Assembly (NCBI GenBank): GCA_002339675.1
Contig: DDKB01000013.1
Span: 308,051-372,050 of the forward strand
Direction of reading: 5' to 3'
Origin: Stutzerimonas stutzeri
GTDB lineage: Bacteria > Pseudomonadota > Gammaproteobacteria > Pseudomonadales > Pseudomonadaceae
Length of the DNA: 64,000 nt
Under the pieces are notes generated by a model. The model worked only from the letters and a program-made list of their open reading frames with translations. It did not search any database and was not told the origin of the DNA. Each line of letters starts with the position of its first letter. Positions within the stretch are counted from its first letter, which is position 1. Both the position numbers and the translations under genes were made by a program. This document shows positions 26,533-35,398 of this stretch, piece by piece.

Positions 26533-27453
26533 ATGGCTCACGAACATAACCATAACACCGAAGCCATGGGTGATAAGCGTTTAATCGCAGCTATTGGCGT
26601 TAATACTGCATTAACTCTGGCACAAGTTGTTGGCGGAATACTTTCTGGAAGTTTATCGCTCATAGCTGATGCGCTACATAACTTGAGCGATGCCGCATCA
26701 CTGGTTATTGCGCTCATCGCACGTAAGATCGGCCGCAAACCGCCAGATGCTTTTAAAACCTTTGGCTACCGACGCAGTGAAACCATAGCGGCTTTGATTA
26801 ACTTGGTCACGCTGATTATCGTTGGTCTCTACCTCATCTACGAAGCTATAGGTCGGTTTTTTGCCCCGCAGCCCATTGAAGGATGGACAGTGGTCGTGGT
26901 GGCGGGAATAGCCTTGATTGTAGATATCGCTACGGCTTTGCTGACCTACACAATGTCTAAGGACAGCATGAATATAAAGGCGGCATTCTTGCACAACGTG
27001 TCGGATGCGCTGGCCTCCGTCGGCGTCATTATTGCCGGAACATTAATCCTCCTGTATGGCTGGTATTGGACAGATACTCTCCTGACACTGATGATTGCTG
27101 GGTACGTGCTCTGGCAGGGCTTTAGCATGCTGCCTAAAACCATTCACTTGTTAATGGAGGGCGCACCAGAAGGAGTTTCCATCGCCGATATAATCAACGT
27201 CATGGAACAAGTAGACGATGTTGAAAGTGTGCACCACGTGCATGTTTGGGAAATCGCGGAACACACAACTGCATTGGAAGCCCACGTTGTCATAAATAAG
27301 GCTAATCTGCCTGATATCGAACGGGTGAAGACCGATTTAAAACGAGTACTCCATGAGCAATTCAAAGTCAGCCACTCGACACTTGAAATGGAGCTAGACG
27401 GCAGTGTTTGTATCGACACCAGGCAGGCCGACAGTCATCGCAGCGAAGCATAA
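26533..27453 (+). CDS. czcD: Cation diffusion facilitator, Zn2+/Cd2+ exporter (CzcD/ZitB-like)
   Basis: 306-residue inner-membrane proton antiporter. His-rich start MAHEHNHNTE, six helices, and the metal-site motifs SLIADALHNLSD (Asp46, His49, Asp53) and FLHNVSDALAS, the tetrahedral Zn site of TM2 and TM5. A cytosolic C-terminal ferredoxin-like domain (VESVHHVHVWEI ... LEAHVVI) follows. It exports Zn, Cd or Co into the periplasm, feeding the CzcCBA pump. AAGGAG lies upstream. Monocistronic. Confidence 0.93.
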   Translation: MAHEHNHNTEAMGDKRLIAAIGVNTALTLAQVVGGILSGSLSLIADALHNLSDAASLVIALIARKIGRKPPDAFKTFGYRRSETIAALINLVTLIIVGLYLIYEAIGRFFAPQPIEGWTVVVVAGIALIVDIATALLTYTMSKDSMNIKAAFLHNVSDALASVGVIIAGTLILLYGWYWTDTLLTLMIAGYVLWQGFSMLPKTIHLLMEGAPEGVSIADIINVMEQVDDVESVHHVHVWEIAEHTTALEAHVVINKANLPDIERVKTDLKRVLHEQFKVSHSTLEMELDGSVCIDTRQADSHRSEA

Positions 27454-27665
27454 GCCTGCTTTGCGCTCAACGCTGTTGCTAGGTAGTTAGCTCGATATCA
27501 ACGGAGTGAACTTGCGACATCACTATTGGCGCTATGTCCTCTACCAGAGACATGTTAGCGGCATGTGGCCAAATCAGCTCTCACGAGGAGATTAGGCTAG
27601 GTCGTGGCTCCTTCGGCGGGCTGCAGCGACGAGCAAGCCCCGCCAGTCGCTACCGCCGCGGACGC

Positions 27666-28127
27666 TCAGAGCCAGCGGCGAACTCGTGCACGGTAGCGGG
27701 CAAATGATTCGCCGAACAATGCTTCCAGCGCCCACTCTTCAGCTGCGATCTGGAAACGGTTCATGTACAGCACGAAAGCAACCACGCCCAGCAGTGTTAG
27801 AGGTGAGGCCAAGGCCAGCGCCCAAGCCGCCAGAATAATGGCGAAGCCTAAGTACATGGGGTTGCGGCTGTAATGGTAGATGCCAGCCTCCACCAATGCC
27901 GAAGCCTGCTGCGGCTGCAATGGATTGACAGTAGTACGTGCGCGGCGAAACGACAGTACGCCGGCGAAACACACGCCGAGCCCCAGGAACAGTACCGGCA
28001 AAGCGAAGGTCAGACACGCGGTCCATGCCAGTTCGATGCTCGGCAATCTGGATCCCGACAACCCCATCAGCAGAGCGATCAGGCCCGCTACGAGCAGCGG
28101 TGGCACGCGGTTCTCCAGCGCGCTCAT
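27666..28127 (-). CDS. Isoprenylcysteine carboxyl methyltransferase-family membrane protein
   Basis: 153-residue protein with three or four helices and the C-terminal methyltransferase motif: GIYHYSRNPMYLGFAIIL, then AAEEWALEALFGESFARYRARVRRWL. This phospholipid/isoprenylcysteine methyltransferase-like family is common beside czc and dsb genes in metal islands. Its substrate in bacteria is not known. It follows the dsbA-like gene by 4 nt and is probably in the same operon. Confidence 0.8.
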   Translation of the reverse strand: MSALENRVPPLLVAGLIALLMGLSGSRLPSIELAWTACLTFALPVLFLGLGVCFAGVLSFRRARTTVNPLQPQQASALVEAGIYHYSRNPMYLGFAIILAAWALALASPLTLLGVVAFVLYMNRFQIAAEEWALEALFGESFARYRARVRRWL

Positions 28128-28131
28128 AGTG

Positions 28132-28812
28132 TCATTCCCGTGCCTTGGCCACTTCGCTGCTCACTAATCGGCGCAGCGGCTCCGGGCCGAACTCGCTGAG
28201 CGCACGACCATTTACAAAAAAGGTCGGGGTGCCACGAATCCCAACGGCCTTGACGTCCTGCATGTCCGTTTCAAGCACGGCGTTGACGCTAGGCGTATGC
28301 ATGTCCTGGCGGGCCTGCTCCAAGTTCAAACCGACGCGCTCGGCAGCAGCCCATGCCTGCGTGACTTTGGGGTCGTCGTGCCAACCGGGCTGGGCCTCCA
28401 GCACGGCCTCCAGCACTTTTTCATGAAGATTTTGCTTACGCGCCGCCTCCAGCATCCGTGATACCTCTTCGGAGCCCTGATGGAATAGCACATAGCGCAG
28501 CACCAAACGCACATCTTCCGGGTTCTCGGCGAGTATCTGCTTCACATAGGGATGGAATGCGCGGCATGCTTCGCAGGAAGGATCGAAGAATTCGACGATG
28601 GTCACTGGAGCCTGCGCCGGACCAAATACTGGTGAGTGGAAGCGAACCAGTTGGCCGCCGTTCTGTTTGGGTTGTGTCCCGGTCTCTTGGGCGGTCGAAC
28701 CGGGAGCCTGGGCCTGTTGAGGCGACTGCGACGGGGAATAGAAGAATGCGGCGGCAGCAAACACGGCCAGGACCACGACACTGGTGATCAAGACCACGGA
28801 ACGGCGATTCAT
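28132..28812 (-). CDS. DsbA-family thiol oxidoreductase, membrane-anchored
   Basis: 226 residues: N-terminal signal-anchor (VVLITSVVVLAVFAAAAFFY), a low-complexity linker rich in Gln/Pro, then a thioredoxin fold with active site CEAC (Cys80, Cys83) in FFDPSCEACRAF and the cis-Pro loop RGTPTFFVNG. It forms disulfides in envelope proteins and is reoxidised by the adjacent DsbB. The start at 28812 overlaps the dsbB stop as ATGA. Confidence 0.88.
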   Translation of the reverse strand: MNRRSVVLITSVVVLAVFAAAAFFYSPSQSPQQAQAPGSTAQETGTQPKQNGGQLVRFHSPVFGPAQAPVTIVEFFDPSCEACRAFHPYVKQILAENPEDVRLVLRYVLFHQGSEEVSRMLEAARKQNLHEKVLEAVLEAQPGWHDDPKVTQAWAAAERVGLNLEQARQDMHTPSVNAVLETDMQDVKAVGIRGTPTFFVNGRALSEFGPEPLRRLVSSEVAKARE

Positions 28813-29243
28813 GAGGTGGTTCTCCGACGGATGAGAATGAGCAGGATGGCGATAAGGATAAAAGCGAACAAGGCAAGTGCCGGCAGGGGCACCACGCCGA
28901 AGAGGGTCATTCCGGCGCCTGAGCAGGATGGACCAGTGGCCGTGCAGGGCTGGATCGGCTGTGGAATCAGCCCTGCATAGAGCAGCGTGTGAACAAATGC
29001 CAGTGCCGCACCGATAGCGGTCAGCGGCAGGGCATAGCGCCAGACAGTAAAATCCGAGCGGTAGCAGGCGATGGCCAGGATCACCGCCAGCGGAAACATA
29101 AAGGCGCGCTGGAACCAGCACAAAACACAGGGTGGCTGGCCCATCACCTCGCCAATGAACAGCGCGGATAGGGTCGATACCAGTGCGACCAGCCAGGTTA
29201 GCAGTAGTAGATTCCAGGCCATGCCTGACGGTTGAGGCTTCAT
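28809..29243 (-). CDS. dsbB: DsbB-family quinone-dependent disulfide oxidase
   Basis: 144-residue inner-membrane protein with four helices and the two redox Cys pairs: Cys39/Cys42 (PPCVLCWFQR) and Cys100/Cys107 (QPCTATGPSC). It passes electrons from the DsbA-like partner to quinones. GGAG lies 8 nt before ATG 29243. It belongs to the short DsbB branch often found with accessory DsbA proteins in resistance islands rather than the housekeeping copy. Confidence 0.88.
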   Translation of the reverse strand: MKPQPSGMAWNLLLLTWLVALVSTLSALFIGEVMGQPPCVLCWFQRAFMFPLAVILAIACYRSDFTVWRYALPLTAIGAALAFVHTLLYAGLIPQPIQPCTATGPSCSGAGMTLFGVVPLPALALFAFILIAILLILIRRRTTS

Positions 29244-29248
29244 TGCGG

Positions 29249-29308
29249 TTAACTCCAGGCGATGGCGAACACGTGGGTCAGAACCGCCATCCAGTTGATT
29301 CGAAACAT
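29249..29308 (-). CDS. Possible 19-residue membrane micropeptide upstream of dsbB
   Basis: Minus-strand reading frame MFRINWMAVLTHVFAIAWS ends 5 nt before the dsbB ATG. AGAGGA lies about 6 nt upstream of ATG 29308; an adjacent ATG at 29311 is also in frame. The peptide is hydrophobic in its middle. It may be a translational leader or a real micropeptide coupled to dsbB. Supported only by spacing and frame. Confidence 0.35.
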   Translation of the reverse strand: MFRINWMAVLTHVFAIAWS

Positions 29309-29464
29309 CATGCGTCCTCTTATCAGCAATGTTTGTTGAGGCCGTTGCAGGCTTCGCCGGTGTATCTGGCTCACGGGATGCCGAAAAGCAACCACGCGGC
29401 CTCCTGCCACCGAACCCAGGGCTGGGTTATAACCGATGTCAGTGAGCGAATCTTGTCCTATGCA

Positions 29465-29718
29465 ACGAAGGGGATATCAAGATTCCGGGACTGGCTGGAA
29501 GAACACCAAATTGCACTGTACTTCGCTGCGGTGGCACCCGCTGCCATTGCAGGTTGAATTTGGAGCAACTCACCGATCCGGTCGCGATAGTCATCACCCC
29601 GGCGATTGCCGGGCTGATGTATGCCATGTTTCTAAAGATTCCTTCCGTGGAACTGCGAGCTTTTGTCATCGCCGCTTCGTCGTGCTTGTTGCTAGCCAAC
29701 TTTCTGTTCGTGCCATGA
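29465..29718 (+). pseudogene. Frameshifted N-terminal remnant of a BASS/ACR3-type transporter
   Basis: One frame reads RFRDWLEEHQIALYFAAVA and stops at 29557. Another frame continues as NLEQLTDPVAIVITPAIAGLMYAMFL and then LLLANFLFVP, stopping at 29718. Together they match the first two or three helices of arsenic-resistance-type BASS carriers with a frameshift near 29555 and loss of the rest. A matching C-terminal remnant lies at 36486 on the other strand. Confidence 0.65.
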
Positions 29719-29803
29719 ATAGTGTGGCTGGTGACGTGGCCACTCTGATCGAACAAGGCCTTCTCCCCAGGGCATGGCCTCATTATCACCTATACTAAGA
29801 AAG

Positions 29804-29822
29804 TAACGATAAAATAGGTTAT
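29804..29822. repeat. TAACG-ATAAAATA dyad repeat (second copy)
   Basis: TAACGATAAAATAGGTTAT differs by one base from 12919-12937 (TAACGATAAAATACGTTAT), an inverted repeat TAACG-N8-CGTTA upstream of arsR. One copy lies near the intact arsR/BASS pair, the other beside the BASS remnant, so it could be an ArsR operator. Inference only. Confidence 0.35.
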
Positions 29823-29824
29823 CA

Positions 29825-30036
29825 ACACCTTGCGCTTTTGGGGGGTGTACGTTGACGAGGCTTTTTTCCTAGGTGGCGTCGGTAAGGCCAAAGTGCTCAG
29901 CGCCTTCAACCCTCACATTTTCTTTGACGATCAAGATGTGCATTTGGAAGCAGCCGCGACCCTGGTGCCGTCTGCCAAAGTACCTTATCTGACTAAATCT
30001 GGCCTGGCCGGCTTGCTAGCTGCTCCAGTCGAGTAG
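29825..30036 (+). pseudogene. C-terminal fragment of a 5'-nucleotidase
   Basis: The reading frame NTLRFWGVYVDEAFFLGG ... HIFFDDQDVHLEAAA ... VPSAKVPYL matches the C-terminal end of the bacterial 5'-nucleotidase family related to cytosolic NT5C1. Only about 70 residues remain of roughly 300. The upstream part is missing, replaced by the BASS remnant. A dead fragment. Confidence 0.6.
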
Positions 30037-30066
30037 GTCGCCGTCTATGCACGCAAGGGAATGCCG

Positions 30067-31863
30067 ATGTCTTCACAAAAGTACTCCGTCAACCAACACC
30101 TGATCGAAACTCTGCTGAGTTGGGTTAAATCCGGCGAAATCGCCATTCCAGAAATCCAGCGTCCTTTCGTGTGGGATGCCACAAAGGTTCGAGACCTAAT
30201 GGACAGCCTGTATCAGGGCTTTCCTGTCGGTTACATCATTGCTTGGCGAAACCCCACGGTGAAGCTCAAGGATGGCTCGCTGGCCGAGGGGAAGAAGGTG
30301 CTGATCGATGGCCAGCAGCGGGTGACGGCGCTGACTGCTGCCATCGCCGGGCAGCAGGTGATCAACCAAGATTACCAACAGGTGCGTATTCGCATCGCTT
30401 TCCACCCCATGGAAGAGCGCTTCGAAGTTAGTAACCCGGCCATCGAGAAGGACAAAGCGTGGTTTGCCGATATCGCACCTATCGTTAGTGGTGAGCTGAA
30501 GGCGCATAAGCTAGTGCCAGGCTATGTCGCCGCTAATGCCGGGGTGAGCGAGGATCTGGTCTACGAGCGGCTGGACAGGTTGTGCGATATTACCAAGAAG
30601 CAAATCGGCCTGATCGAACTGGCGGCGGACCTCGACATCGAGACGGTGACCGAAATCTTTATCCGCATCAACTCAAAGGGCGTGGTGCTCAGCCAGGCGG
30701 ACTTCGTCATGTCGAAGATCGCGGCCAACGAGGAGTTTGATGGCAACACCTTGCGCAAGGCCATTGACTACTTTTGCCACCTGGCCATCGCGCCGGAGTT
30801 CTACGCGCATATCGAGAACAACGATAAGACTTTCGTGCAGACCGATTACTTCAAAGCTATGCGCTGGCTGAAGAGTGAGAACGACGACCTCTACGACCCC
30901 AGCTACTCGGACATGCTGCGGGTAGCGTTCACTACCAAGTTCAATCGTGGGAGGCTGTCGGATCTGGTCGGGCTTCTCTCTGGCCGCAACTTTGAAACCC
31001 GCAGCTATGAGAAGGAAATCGAGGAAGCGTCCTTCAAGACCCTGAGCGAAGGAGTCAGGGAGTTCATCAACGAGACGCACTTCAAGCGCTTCCTGATGAT
31101 CATCCGCTCGGCTGGCTACGTGGACAGCTCACTGATCGGCTCGGTAAACGCACTGAACTTTGCTTACGTGCTCTATCTCAAGCTCAAACGCGACCTAGGC
31201 AACAATCCCAATATCGAAAGCTGGGTGCGTCGCTGGTTCGTGATGTCGCTGCTCACTGGCCGCTACTCTGGATCGCCGGAGTCACGGTTCGACAAGGACA
31301 TCAAAGCTGTACACGACCGGCCGTTTGCTGATGTGTTGGCGGAGATCGAATCGGCTGACCTTTCCGACGCCTTCTGGGACTTCGGCTTGCCGCAGGCGCT
31401 GAACACCTCTTCAGTGAATGCTCCGGCCATCAAGGTGTTCTGGGCCGCGCAGGCCAATCGGGGTGACAAGGGCTTCCTGTCTAAGGACATCACCGTGCGT
31501 GACATGCTCACGCATCATGGCGACATCCACCATATATTCCCGAAGAACTTCCTTAAGAATCGAGGGTTGGCCAAGAGCAGGTACAACCAGGTGGCTAACT
31601 TCGTGTTTGTACAGCAGGAAGTGAACATCAAAATTGGCCATACCGCACCGGCTACCTACATGGCCGATGTGTTAGCCCAGTGTGAGTCGGGTGAAGCACG
31701 CTATGGAGCCATCACTTGCCTGGATGACCTCAAAGGCAACTTGGCCGCCAACTGCTTACCGGAAGAATTGACCGCCTACCGGCCTGAACGGTTTGATGAG
31801 TTTCTGGCTGAACGTCGTAGGCTGATGGCGCAGAAGATCAAGCAGTATTACTGGGGGCTGTGA
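30067..31863 (+). CDS. DUF262 (GmrSD-type) domain protein with C-terminal HNH/DUF1524-like domain
   Basis: 598-residue cytosolic protein. The N-terminal DUF262 shows VKSGEIAIPEIQRPFVW and the hallmark IDGQQRVTAL (residues 80-89), a ParB/Srx-like NTPase motif. The C-terminal part has GDIHHIFPKNFL (485 onward) followed by YNQVANFVFV, an HNH-like nuclease motif of the DUF1524 type. Related proteins include GmrSD and SspE, which restrict modified or phosphorothioated DNA. The start at ATG 30067 has AAGGGA at 6 nt; ATG 30061 abuts it. No partner gene is adjacent, so it is a stand-alone defence candidate. Confidence 0.8.
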   Translation: MSSQKYSVNQHLIETLLSWVKSGEIAIPEIQRPFVWDATKVRDLMDSLYQGFPVGYIIAWRNPTVKLKDGSLAEGKKVLIDGQQRVTALTAAIAGQQVINQDYQQVRIRIAFHPMEERFEVSNPAIEKDKAWFADIAPIVSGELKAHKLVPGYVAANAGVSEDLVYERLDRLCDITKKQIGLIELAADLDIETVTEIFIRINSKGVVLSQADFVMSKIAANEEFDGNTLRKAIDYFCHLAIAPEFYAHIENNDKTFVQTDYFKAMRWLKSENDDLYDPSYSDMLRVAFTTKFNRGRLSDLVGLLSGRNFETRSYEKEIEEASFKTLSEGVREFINETHFKRFLMIIRSAGYVDSSLIGSVNALNFAYVLYLKLKRDLGNNPNIESWVRRWFVMSLLTGRYSGSPESRFDKDIKAVHDRPFADVLAEIESADLSDAFWDFGLPQALNTSSVNAPAIKVFWAAQANRGDKGFLSKDITVRDMLTHHGDIHHIFPKNFLKNRGLAKSRYNQVANFVFVQQEVNIKIGHTAPATYMADVLAQCESGEARYGAITCLDDLKGNLAANCLPEELTAYRPERFDEFLAERRRLMAQKIKQYYWGL

Positions 31864-32130
31864 GCAACTGTATCGGGGAGTTCTGTGATGTCATGGCCTG
31901 CGCATGTATTATTTTATGGTTAAGTGAGCGTTGTGGATACGATATCGTCCTTGGCCAACGAACCAAAGTCCGGAATGCGATATAGAAAGGATAGAATTTT
32001 TGCACCTTTGCAATGTTTGGCTTTTGGGGTTATATAAAAAATAATGCTCTGGTTGTTGTTTTTTTGTTTTCGTATTTGCAATAATTGATTGTGTGGCATG
32101 TGTCACGCAAATAATAATTAGAAGAATAAT
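31864..32130. other. AT-rich intergenic region before the recombinase
   Basis: Markedly AT-rich sequence with no supported gene. It probably contains the recombinase promoter. Confidence 0.4.
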
Positions 32131-33024
32131 ATGAATGCAGAGACTCAAAGCGCCTATATTAGTTTGGCCAGTAATTTTTATGCGACTCGGATGCAGGGCG
32201 TTGAGCTTGATGAGCTCAATATTATTGGTGCTTTACTACGGGCGGCCCCTGATTACCGCCCGGATTATTATCGGCGCCTACGTAACGCTTTGGCGTTTGA
32301 TCAAAAGCATCGAGGAAATTTCTGGGCTGCCCAAGAAATCAATCGTACGCTCAATCCGGTCACTGTGTTAAATCTGCCGCGAAAGAAAAAGCAGCGACGT
32401 CCGCAGAAGCTTTCTACCGCTGATTTCGAAGCGTGGCTACGGTGTCTGGCTGAACGAGATATGCCTGTCGAAGCGGGAGCTTTAATGGTGATATCTCTTA
32501 CCGGAGCGCGACCATGCGAGCTTAACGGAATTTCTATCGATGGCCGGCGCATCCATATATCCGGTGCAAAGCTTAGCCACAACGGTTTACGCGGCGCTAG
32601 CCGAACGCTTGAGGCTGATGGAGACGTCTGCAATATCTTGAGAAACGCTCTCGCTGCTTTTAAATGTCAGCCGCGCAGTATGGATTCAATACGCGTTGCG
32701 CTTCACCAAGTCGCTACTGAGCTATTCGGTAGGAGGAAGGTGCCGAGTATGTACACACTTCGTCACCAGTTCGGCTCAAATCTGAAAGCCTCAGGCATGT
32801 CCGCAATAGAAATGGCATACGTCATGGGGCACCAGGCTACCGATTCGATTAGCCGCTATGGCGATAAAAGATTTGGACGTGCAGAAGCGGTTAAGGTTAA
32901 GCCTGCAAGCGATGCTGACTTTTCAAAGGTGAGAGATACAGTGCCTGCTCGAATGCGTGCGGACGCCGTGGCTCTTAATGATCAGCGAGACTTGGATCGT
33001 AGGACTGAGGTCGCTGACGGCTGA
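32131..33024 (+). CDS. Tyrosine recombinase / phage-type integrase
   Basis: 297 residues. Catalytic-domain motifs in order: box I Arg127 in SLTGARPCEL, box II in MYTLRHQFGSNL (Arg211; the usual first His of HxxR is Tyr208), His234 in VMGHQATD and the nucleophile candidate Tyr243 in SRYGDK. There is a short helical N-terminal part and a Lys/Arg-rich linker (PRKKKQRRPQK). It could move or maintain the surrounding element. The gene is intact, but the box II change and the lack of nearby attachment sites leave activity uncertain. Confidence 0.7.
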   Translation: MNAETQSAYISLASNFYATRMQGVELDELNIIGALLRAAPDYRPDYYRRLRNALAFDQKHRGNFWAAQEINRTLNPVTVLNLPRKKKQRRPQKLSTADFEAWLRCLAERDMPVEAGALMVISLTGARPCELNGISIDGRRIHISGAKLSHNGLRGASRTLEADGDVCNILRNALAAFKCQPRSMDSIRVALHQVATELFGRRKVPSMYTLRHQFGSNLKASGMSAIEMAYVMGHQATDSISRYGDKRFGRAEAVKVKPASDADFSKVRDTVPARMRADAVALNDQRDLDRRTEVADG

Positions 33025-33314
33025 GGTGATGTGGTCATTTCAGCGGACAATCATGAATTCCTTAGGCTATAGAGCGTTTGTATCTAGCTCTGGTTTTGAT
33101 AGCGGTTTCCACCTTTACGTCGTCAACGCTCAGGTATCTGTTACGTAATCTTGGACACATGGGTGTCGCCCACCGGCAGCTTGCGGCCAGAAGTGGTCAA
33201 TCGAGTATGTCTAAAAAGGCTTTTCATTGCTTTGCTGGAACTTCCCCAGACTCAGCAGAGATCGAAAGCGGTGAGATCCAATCCTTGCGTGAGGGGGAGG
33301 CAAATGATGGTGCA
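33025..33314. other. Intergenic region with a dispersed repeat
   Basis: No supported gene. Contains one copy of the GGCCAGAAG repeat (33183-33198), also seen near 11.2, 11.7 and 63.9 kb. Confidence 0.4.
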
Positions 33315-33882
33315 TGAATTGCCCCGGATTTCCTAGACACTTTCCAGGCTCTGGAAATAGCGTTTTTCAAACTCTACCGGCGACAGCTGGTTGTTGAAAC
33401 CATGCCGGCGTTTTGGGTTGTAGAACATCTCGATGTAGTCGAACACATCAGCGCGAGCATCTTGCCTGGTGCTGTAGATCTTTCGCCTGATCCGCTCTCG
33501 CTTCAGCAACTGGAAAAAGCTTTCCGCTACCACGTTGTCATGGCAGTTACCACGTCGACTCATGCTGCCAAGCAAGTTGTTGGTTTTCAGGAAGCTCTGC
33601 CAGTCGCCGCTGCTGAACTGGCTACCTTGGTCTGAGTGAATCATCAGCTCCTGCTTTGGCTTACGCCGCCAAACCGCCATCAGCAATGCATCGATAGCCA
33701 GGTCGCTGGTCATCTGCTGCTTCATCGACCAACCGATTACCTGCCGCGAAAACAGATCGAGTACCACCGCCAAAAATAATCAGCCCTCATAGGTGCGGAT
33801 GTAGGTGATGTCCGTAACCCAGACCTTGTTGGGTTCGGTGACATTGAATCGACGCTCAAGATGATTTGGTGAGGCCACTGGA
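33315..33882 (-). pseudogene. IS3-family transposase (orfB) remnant, truncated and with nonsense codon
   Basis: Minus strand encodes the DDE core: NKVWVTDITYIRTYEG, then LFLAVVLDLFSRQVIGW, IHSDQGSQF, GNCHDNVVAESFF and a C-terminal YNPKRRHGFNNQLSPVEFE. In-frame TGA after TYEG (about 33780) replaces the expected Trp. The 5' half is gone, cut at 33882 by the Tn3-family end. TGAATTGCCCCGGATTTC at 33315 is the outer inverted-repeat end typical of IS3 elements. Inactive. Confidence 0.8.
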
Positions 33883-34907
33883 GGGGTCATGCCGAGATAA
33901 AGGGAAAATTCACTCACTCCGCTCGTAACGTGTTGATGCCAAACGAGTTTACCAAATAGACCGCACAGCCTCTGATCGTGGACTATCTTTTCTGACTCCT
34001 CAGAAAAGGAGTTCCTATGGCTTCATTAGAGCGTACGGCGTATCCCACCCTGCCAAAGGCGTATTCAAAAGCTGAACTGCAGCGTGATTTTTCGTTCTCA
34101 GATGATGAGATTAAGTGGGTACGGAGCAAGTCCAAGGCCCCCTTTCACCTCAATCTCGCCGTTCTTCTCAAGACCTTTCAGGTGCTCCGATATTTTCCTG
34201 ATATCACCGACGTCCCTGGTCAACTGGTGGACTTCATTCGCGGAGAGTTAGGTCAGCGTAGCAAGGTGAAACTCGCGGAATACAAGTGGTTCCAGCAATA
34301 TCGCCACATGAACGCGATCCGAGCTCGCCTCGGTGTGACGGTATTCTACGGCTCCGATGCCATGGAGCTCGCCGAGCGGCATGCCAAAGCGATGTCGTTT
34401 GTGCTTGACCAGCGCGCCGACATCATCAACTCCGTAATCGAAGAGCTGATCTGCCAAGATTACTCGACTCTAAATGATCTCGCTGAGCGAATTCATGCCG
34501 AATCCCAAGAGGCAATATTCAACCTCGTAGTAACCAGAACGCCAGTCGAGGTGATCCACAAGCTAAAGGATCTGCTCGACACTGACTTCGGCCGACGCCA
34601 GAGTGACTTCAATACGCTGAAGCAGTCACCCAAGAAGCCATCTCGCAAGCACCTAGAGGTACTGATCGACCATCTGGCTTAGCTAGAGAGCTTCGGGGAT
34701 CTGGGTTCCATTTTTGAAGGAATTGTCGACACTAAGATCCGCCACTTTGCTGCCCAAGCCGCGGCGTCGGACGTAGCCGAGTTGAAGGACTGCTTACTGC
34801 CGAAGCGCTACACGCTGATGCTGGCCTTAATCTACCGCATGCGCATGCGGACCCGGGATCATATGGCCGAGATGTTCAGCCCCGCGCGCCGAACGCCATT
34901 CATTTAA
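33883..34907 (+). mobile_element. tnpA: Tn3-family transposon remnant (terminal repeat plus truncated tnpA)
   Basis: A 38-bp-type end begins GGGGTCATGCCGAGATAA at 33883. tnpA starts at 34017 after AAAGGAG and encodes the N-terminal DUF4158 domain (YPTLPKAYSKAELQRDFSFS ... SKAPFHLNLAVLLKTFQ) for 221 residues to TAG at 34680-34682. The same frame then continues (LESFGDLGSIFEGIVDTKI ... RMRMRTRDHMAEMF) to about 34890, so a Trp codon probably became TAG. The rest of the roughly 1000-residue transposase is missing where cadR begins. The element interrupts the IS3 remnant. Confidence 0.8.
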
Positions 34908-35304
34908 CGCATGCGTCCTCGCTTATTCCCGCGAGAATTCCACAAGCCTTAACTTCCCGCCCATCGTTGCAATTTGCCCGCAGCGAAACGAGTTGTCGTT
35001 CCAGTGATTGCAAAGCGGCTATCTGAGACCTGACTTGAGAAATGTGATCATCAAGCAAGGCATTAACGGCCGCACAAGGCCGGCCAGGGTCATCTTGGTA
35101 ACTTTGGAGTGCATGAATTTCTGGAAGTGAAAGATTCAGAATTCGGCAGCGTCGGATGAACGCTAGCCGCTCGCCATGCTTCTCGTTGTAAACCCGATAG
35201 CCGTTCGGCTGACGATTAGGCGGAGGTAACAATCCCTGCTGCTCATAGAAGCGGATCGTCTGTGTATCAATCCCTACTAGCCTTGCTAACTGACCAATGC
35301 GCAT
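34900..35304 (-). CDS. cadR: CadR-type MerR-family metalloregulator
   Basis: 134-residue activator. MerR helix-turn-helix MRIGQLARLVGIDTQTIRFYEQQGLL, a long dimerisation helix and metal ligands Cys77 (RPCAAV), Cys112 and Cys121, the pattern of CadR/PbrR proteins for Cd(II) or Pb(II). Divergent from the CDF transporter, with a 19-bp-spaced MerR promoter between. The C-terminal tail lacks the His-rich extension seen in some CadR proteins. Confidence 0.88.
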   Translation of the reverse strand: MRIGQLARLVGIDTQTIRFYEQQGLLPPPNRQPNGYRVYNEKHGERLAFIRRCRILNLSLPEIHALQSYQDDPGRPCAAVNALLDDHISQVRSQIAALQSLERQLVSLRANCNDGREVKACGILAGISEDACVK

Positions 35305-35334
35305 CGCGCGAATCCTCTTCGGTTCTCTGCGTTA

Positions 35335-35365
35335 TTGACCTTATGGTAGCTATAAGGTTTTTAAT
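35335..35365 (+). promoter_or_regulatory. MerR/CadR-type promoter with 19-bp spacer
   Basis: A -35 TTGACC at 35335-35340 and a -10-like TTTAAT at 35360-35365 are 19 bp apart. Between them is the dyad ACCTTAT (35338-35344) / ATAAGGT (35352-35358). This over-long spacer with a central dyad is diagnostic of MerR-family activation and drives the CDF gene at 35399. Confidence 0.85.
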
Positions 35366-35398
35366 GATCCCATCTTCGATTTCAAGTGGAGCCGTATC

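Noticed and set aside
31909..32148. 79-codon minus-strand frame
   Set aside because: Low-complexity AT-rich translation overlapping the recombinase start; looks accidental.
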